Positions 60,036-64,000 of a stretch of 64,000 nucleotides of DNA are shown here, one piece after another. The notes under the pieces were generated by a model. The model was not told the origin of the DNA, did no database searches, and saw only the letters and a program-made list of their open reading frames with translations. A program made the translations under genes and the position numbers. How positions within the stretch are numbered: position 1 is the first letter of the stretch; every line of letters begins with the position of its first letter. Source of the stretch: Bacillota bacterium. Its GTDB lineage: Bacteria > Bacillota > Clostridia > Lachnospirales > Lachnospiraceae. Where the stretch lies: the NCBI GenBank assembly GCA_023414355.1, contig JAEZOB010000040.1, positions 248,001-312,000 on the forward strand, read 5' to 3'.

Positions 60036-62027
60036 TTATGATAGCTTGATATTATGAGAAGGTGCTTCAAACGGACCCGGAATCACATGAACACCACGAT
60101 GATTTCCAAAGTAGTCCGCATTAAAGCGAATCGGTGTTCCATCCGCATTTTCAAAGTATTGTTCCGGTTCGAAGGCTTTGCCGAGAATTTCGGTGTTAAT
60201 CATTCGATCACTGAAATCCTTGAGGTAATCATATACGTTTGTGTTCAGATAATAATGACCGTCTTTTTCCGCCAGTTCTACTTGAAGATTCTGATCATTG
60301 TTTTCAATGAAGAGACCGTTTACTTCATTTTTCCATGGTTTAGCACCGTTCAGATATACATTCCCTTCGCTCCAGACCGGCAGATGGCCGTTATGGGCAG
60401 GCTCCAAAGCCATCATGTTTGGACGCTGGGAAAAATCGAACTGTGCAATCCATTCCTCATAGGTTGGATAATCATCGAAAAGGTGGGTGCCGACTTGTCT
60501 GTTTTCCCGCATGGGTTCTGCGCTTTGATCATTGTAGGTCACATAGTCTTCAGAAGGCCATTTCTGGACAAAGATATTGTTGTAGAAACGGTCATCACCA
60601 TGAAGAAAGGTCATAAAGCCCATCACTTCTGTACGGTGTGGCATGTGATATGGTGTATAGCGCCATGTTGTTCCTCCACCGACGTCGGTTAACGCACCAC
60701 AGATGAGATTGTGAACCATAGCTACGCCCTCTGTCGCAAAACGAAGGCTCGCATCTGAGAGAAGAATATTATTATCGATCAGTGTTGGACCATGGCTGAC
60801 TTCTACAAATATATCCTGTGACATCATGCCTCCCGGAAGATTTTTGGCATAGGATGGCCGCTGGTTATCATGTAACAGGTTCTGAGTAAGACGTGTGCCC
60901 TGTGCTTCCCAGTCACACCAGATTCCCATCGTACAATGGTGGATATGGTTGCGGCGCATGAGCACATCAATGGCTGCATGCATTTTGATCCCGGCAATTT
61001 CTGCTCCGCCAAGTTCCATCATATTATTAATATGGTGAATATGGTTGTCCTCAATGGTACTAAACACACCGCCCATACGGCCAATGATGCCGCCTTGTTC
61101 ACAGTGATGAATGTTGCAGCGACGAACGATGTGACTGCCAACCTTTTCTTTCAGCCATCCGTGATACTGGCCTCGGCAAACTGCATCTCGTTCCATCTGG
61201 GTGGGACTCTTTACCTGTTTATATGTGAAGTAATGATCGTTGTCAGGATCAAGATATTTACCCAGAGAAATGCCAGCACACTTACTGTTTGAAATTTCAC
61301 AATCCTCAATGATCCAGCCTTTGCTCCAGTGAGGGCCGATCATGCCATCCTGATAAGCAGCAGGCGGTGCCCAGGTAGTGGCAGCTTTATCAATTTTGAA
61401 TCCACTGACTGTATGATAACCGATACCGGTGATAGAAGGCATAAAGCATCTACGGCGGACATTAATCTCTACATTTTCCTTATTTGGATCTTTACTCTGG
61501 GAATTGATATAAAGGATCGTTTCATCAGTATCTGTATCCTGTTCGGTATACCACTTATAAACAGATTCTTCCGGTACCCAGCTACATTCATAAACATCGC
61601 CTTTGATACATTCTTCTAAAGTTGTGGCTTCATACATCGCCTTGTCATTTAAATAAACGCAGCCGGTATGTTTATTCGGTGTCGCAAAATACCAATCTCC
61701 ATATACTAAAGTTGTATAAGGATTGTATACACCGAAAACACTGTTTGGGATTCTGCATACCCAGACATTTTCTTTGTAATGCTTCCAATTTTTTATCTGT
61801 TCCGCGCCGGTGATCACAGCACCAAGAGGTGTAGTACTGGTATAAGTGATACAGGCGTCTTCAGTACCGGCATGAACCGGATCTACATATTCCCGGTAAA
61901 TCCCCGGTGCTACCAGCACTTCATCGCCGGGAAGCGCAAGCTTCGCGGCTTCGTTAATTCGTCGGTATGGTCTCTCAATAGAACCGTTGCCGTCTATCGC
62001 GGCGTTTGCATCTACATAGTATTTCAT
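60036..62027 (-). CDS. Right-handed parallel beta-helix protein (glycoside-hydrolase-like)
   Basis: A 663-residue protein without signal peptide. N-terminus MKYYVDANAAIDGNGSIERP and PYRRINEAAKLALPGDEVLV are typical of DUF1565/beta-helix glycosidases; many HH, HIHH and NxIx repeats (NIHHCEQGGIIGRMGG, NHIHHINNMMELGG, NHIHHCTMGIWCDWEAQGTR) form the helix. The layout is like GH141-type enzymes. I start at ATG 62027 since the upstream ATG at 62039 overlaps its GGAGGGT. The cytoplasmic location suggests hydrolysis of imported oligosaccharides. Substrate is not known. Confidence 0.88.
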   Translation of the reverse strand: MKYYVDANAAIDGNGSIERPYRRINEAAKLALPGDEVLVAPGIYREYVDPVHAGTEDACITYTSTTPLGAVITGAEQIKNWKHYKENVWVCRIPNSVFGVYNPYTTLVYGDWYFATPNKHTGCVYLNDKAMYEATTLEECIKGDVYECSWVPEESVYKWYTEQDTDTDETILYINSQSKDPNKENVEINVRRRCFMPSITGIGYHTVSGFKIDKAATTWAPPAAYQDGMIGPHWSKGWIIEDCEISNSKCAGISLGKYLDPDNDHYFTYKQVKSPTQMERDAVCRGQYHGWLKEKVGSHIVRRCNIHHCEQGGIIGRMGGVFSTIEDNHIHHINNMMELGGAEIAGIKMHAAIDVLMRRNHIHHCTMGIWCDWEAQGTRLTQNLLHDNQRPSYAKNLPGGMMSQDIFVEVSHGPTLIDNNILLSDASLRFATEGVAMVHNLICGALTDVGGGTTWRYTPYHMPHRTEVMGFMTFLHGDDRFYNNIFVQKWPSEDYVTYNDQSAEPMRENRQVGTHLFDDYPTYEEWIAQFDFSQRPNMMALEPAHNGHLPVWSEGNVYLNGAKPWKNEVNGLFIENNDQNLQVELAEKDGHYYLNTNVYDYLKDFSDRMINTEILGKAFEPEQYFENADGTPIRFNADYFGNHRGVHVIPGPFEAPSHNIKLS

Positions 62028-62146
62028 GAAACCCTCCATTATTCAAATATTCGTGTCAGGATATAGCCCCTAACATAATCCATTATATAGCATATATGTT
62101 TATTATTCATCATAATTTTAAAAGTTATAAGACTCTTTTTTAAAGG

Positions 62147-62175
62147 TTTACGCTTTGTTTTCAAAGTGTTAAAAT
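62147..62175 (+). promoter_or_regulatory. Promoter of the RelA/SpoT-like gene
   Basis: TTTACG (62147-62152), 17-bp spacer, TAAAAT (62170-62175). Confidence 0.5.
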
Positions 62176-62252
62176 GGAAAATAAGATTAATCGTGAACAC
62201 TTAAGAAAGGAAAATGCATTCGTGAATAAATGTACAGATGCGAAGAAGTATT

Positions 62253-63242
62253 ATGATAAAATTAAATGATTATTTATATTCAGGTGATACCGTTCTTAAG
62301 ATATTGCAGAGATATACTGAGGATTTAAAACAGTCGGCGAAGGAAACTCATAATCAGATTGATCTTGTGCACTGCAATTTTCTGCTTCAAATCACGGAAC
62401 TTTTGCAGCACAACGAATTTCTTACTTCTCAGTCACAACGGATTCGTGAGTTCTATAAGTATATGTCAAATGAATATCCTTTTCTTGCATTTACTTTTAA
62501 GGGTCGAATTAAATCTTTGATACGCGCAGAGGCAAAATTTAACGGATACATTGTGGAATACATTTACGAGTATTATATGAAGCAGGGCAAGTACCCTTCA
62601 CTTCCTGAATTGAAAAACGCTTTAAATTGTTTTCGAGATCTGATTGCTTATAGAATCGTGATTTCTCTTCCCAAATGTCATCTGAAAGAAGGTGAGATTT
62701 GCGCAATGGAAGAAAACAAATTTCTATATGATGTTGCCAATCAATTGCTTGGTTTTATGGAGGAACGTGGATTTACCGCAGAACTGGCATCTCTTGCGGG
62801 TCAGAATAAATCCCCCTTATTAAGAGATAGCGTAAGCCCATATTATAGGGATTATGTTACTAATCCGGAGACTAACGGCTATCGCTCTCTACATATAACA
62901 TTTTATGATAATATTGCCCGTTGCTTTATCGAAGTACAACTTCGTACAAAAGAAATGGATGATTTTGCTGAAATTGGTCCTGCTAATCATTTGGGTTACG
63001 AAAAAAGACAGGAAAGAGAAAGAGCAAAAAGAGACGCAATTCCAAAAGGAGAAAATATTTATTTTGATGATGCTTATGAAAGGGGTATCATGTTACAGCA
63101 GCTTGAATTATCAAAATTGGATGTAAATATGTTTTCAGCAGCGAATAATTCACTGATTAACGATGGTTGTGGACTATACCGCGGGAGATTGATCCTTCCA
63201 TATGAGCATCTATCGAGATTCCAAAATGACCTTGTAGATTAA
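62253..63242 (+). CDS. RelA/SpoT-domain protein (small alarmone synthetase-like)
   Basis: A 329-residue protein with a RelA/SpoT synthetase-type domain at residues 60-260: FTFKGRIKSLIRAEAKFNGY, CFRDLIAYRIVISLP, ETNGYRSLHITFYDN and CFIEVQLRTKEMDDFAEIGP, in which the pyrophosphate-binding R/K residues, YRSLH and ExQLRT are present. The helical N-terminal and the C-terminal extension are unassigned. It lacks an HD hydrolase domain. I start at ATG 62253, 5 nt after GAAGAAG; ATG 62238 is possible. It may synthesise (p)ppGpp or a related alarmone. It is monocistronic. Confidence 0.83.
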   Translation: MIKLNDYLYSGDTVLKILQRYTEDLKQSAKETHNQIDLVHCNFLLQITELLQHNEFLTSQSQRIREFYKYMSNEYPFLAFTFKGRIKSLIRAEAKFNGYIVEYIYEYYMKQGKYPSLPELKNALNCFRDLIAYRIVISLPKCHLKEGEICAMEENKFLYDVANQLLGFMEERGFTAELASLAGQNKSPLLRDSVSPYYRDYVTNPETNGYRSLHITFYDNIARCFIEVQLRTKEMDDFAEIGPANHLGYEKRQERERAKRDAIPKGENIYFDDAYERGIMLQQLELSKLDVNMFSAANNSLINDGCGLYRGRLILPYEHLSRFQNDLVD

Positions 63243-63330
63243 TTAGTTGTGGAGAACGCTTACTTAAAAGCATGCCTATGACAATCTTGGATTTGAAGCA
63301 ATTATGATTAATATTTCTGGGGGTGATTAA

Positions 63331-63969
63331 GTGAATATGATAATAAAAGAAGCTAGTATGGGACTGAACGAACTATGGGAGCAGCGTATTAAGGACAGTG
63401 GCGCGGATTTTGTATATTTTGTCGACAGTTCCATGTTCCCGGCAGAGGTTACTGAAGGATGCTCATGTGTAGTACTGTTTGGTAAAGCAATATCAAAGGA
63501 ATACATCAGTGCACTCCGAGACAATCAGGAACCAAAACGGAAAGAGGTTTTAAACACCGAACGCAAGATGGATAACCTTGCGGAGAAATTAGCTTCTCAG
63601 TTGGAAGCAGAAGGATATAAAAGTATTGCTAAGCTCAAAGTCGGACGTTTACCACATAAAACGGTTGCGCTCAGAGCTGGATTGGGGTTTATCGGTAAGA
63701 ATAACCTCCTGGTTACTACTCAGTATGGCTGTGCGCTGATGTTGGGCAAGGTCTTGACCACAGCCCCCTTTATCACTATGAGTGAAATGCCGAAAGAACC
63801 GCAATGCGGTGATTGCAATATCTGCGTAAATGTGTGCCCGACCAATGCCTTACTCGACAAAACATGGAGCATAACGACTACCCGAGATGAGATCATAGTT
63901 AGAAAGCGCTGTACTTTATGTCAGAAATGTATGGTGTTGTGCCCGTATACAGCAGAATATATAAAATGA
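63331..63969 (+). CDS. QueG-like 4Fe-4S double-cluster protein
   Basis: A 212-residue protein. N-terminal region (GADFVYFVDSSMFPAEVTEG) and KTVALRAGLGFIGKNNLLVT match the epoxyqueuosine reductase-like proteins; two 4Fe-4S binding sets CGDCNICVNVCP and CTLCQKCMVLCPYT lie near the C-terminus. It is shorter than QueG (about 340-380 residues) and lacks the HEAT-repeat C-terminal part, so it is a QueG-like ferredoxin-type protein rather than a complete enzyme. GTG 63331 follows GGGGGTGA. It lies 88 bp downstream of the RelA-like gene. Confidence 0.8.
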   Translation: MNMIIKEASMGLNELWEQRIKDSGADFVYFVDSSMFPAEVTEGCSCVVLFGKAISKEYISALRDNQEPKRKEVLNTERKMDNLAEKLASQLEAEGYKSIAKLKVGRLPHKTVALRAGLGFIGKNNLLVTTQYGCALMLGKVLTTAPFITMSEMPKEPQCGDCNICVNVCPTNALLDKTWSITTTRDEIIVRKRCTLCQKCMVLCPYTAEYIK

Positions 63970-64000
63970 ACATTATCTTCTTTTTTATCTAACAGAGGAA

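Noticed and set aside
63331..63969. Complete QueG (epoxyqueuosine reductase)
   Set aside because: The protein is only 212 residues and lacks the C-terminal part of QueG, so only QueG-like is justified.

Overview
The window looks like a chromosome segment of an anaerobic, low-GC Firmicute of the class Clostridia, possibly Lachnospiraceae. The evidence is strong GGAGG ribosome-binding sites with frequent TTG and GTG starts, AT-rich intergenic DNA, a DUF1846 protein, a YjdF gene behind a structured leader, BspA-type leucine-rich repeats and many small accessory enzymes. The genus is an inference. No rRNA, tRNA or CRISPR array was recognised.

Layout. 1-6.3 kb is fairly GC-rich: DUF1846, an SRAP-domain DNA-crosslink protein, an AraC regulator with a C39-like C-terminal domain, a GNAT enzyme, a YjdF gene with a probable riboswitch and terminator, and a secreted M1-peptidase lipoprotein. 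6.4-23.9 kb is a long run of plus-strand, mostly single-gene accessory units: methyltransferases, P-loop kinases, acetyltransferases, NUDIX, MsrA, flavodoxins, HAD, Rrf2-cupin, a second AraC paralogue and several DUF proteins. Local duplications and truncated copies (12.6/17.0 kb and 18.8/21.2 kb) and a dispersed intergenic motif show that it was assembled piecemeal. 23.9-28.1 kb is AT-rich, with a tandem-repeat/hairpin region, an HNH-like protein, a possible toxin tail and orphan small genes that may be immunity genes, one of them frameshifted.

28.1-34.4 kb holds a complete IS66-type element that has cut off a Tn7-like tnsA-tnsB-tnsC operon inside tnsC. From 34.7 to 50.5 kb lies what I think is the most interesting part: a DUF262/HNH nuclease gene and an eight-gene operon that start from near-identical 105-bp promoter/leader copies. 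The operon encodes a zinc-ribbon protein, a Z1-type helicase-like ATPase, an HD plus GHKL (HSP90-like) ATPase, a Rad50/SMC-like ATPase carrying an in-frame amber codon, a membrane protein, a HEPN protein with an RNxxxH motif, a PD-(D/E)XK-like DUF6602 protein and a PIN-like nuclease with a zinc ribbon. I read it as a candidate composite anti-phage defence locus.

50.5-55.9 kb is bounded by related repeats and holds an ImmA/IrrE peptidase with a DUF4411 PIN partner, a methyltransferase related to the one at 20.5 kb and a second row of small immunity-like genes. From 56.2 kb the composition returns to the more GC-rich style: FMN reductase, FAD oxidoreductase, a leucine-rich-repeat lipoprotein, a beta-helix protein, a RelA/SpoT-type synthetase and a QueG-like iron-sulfur protein.
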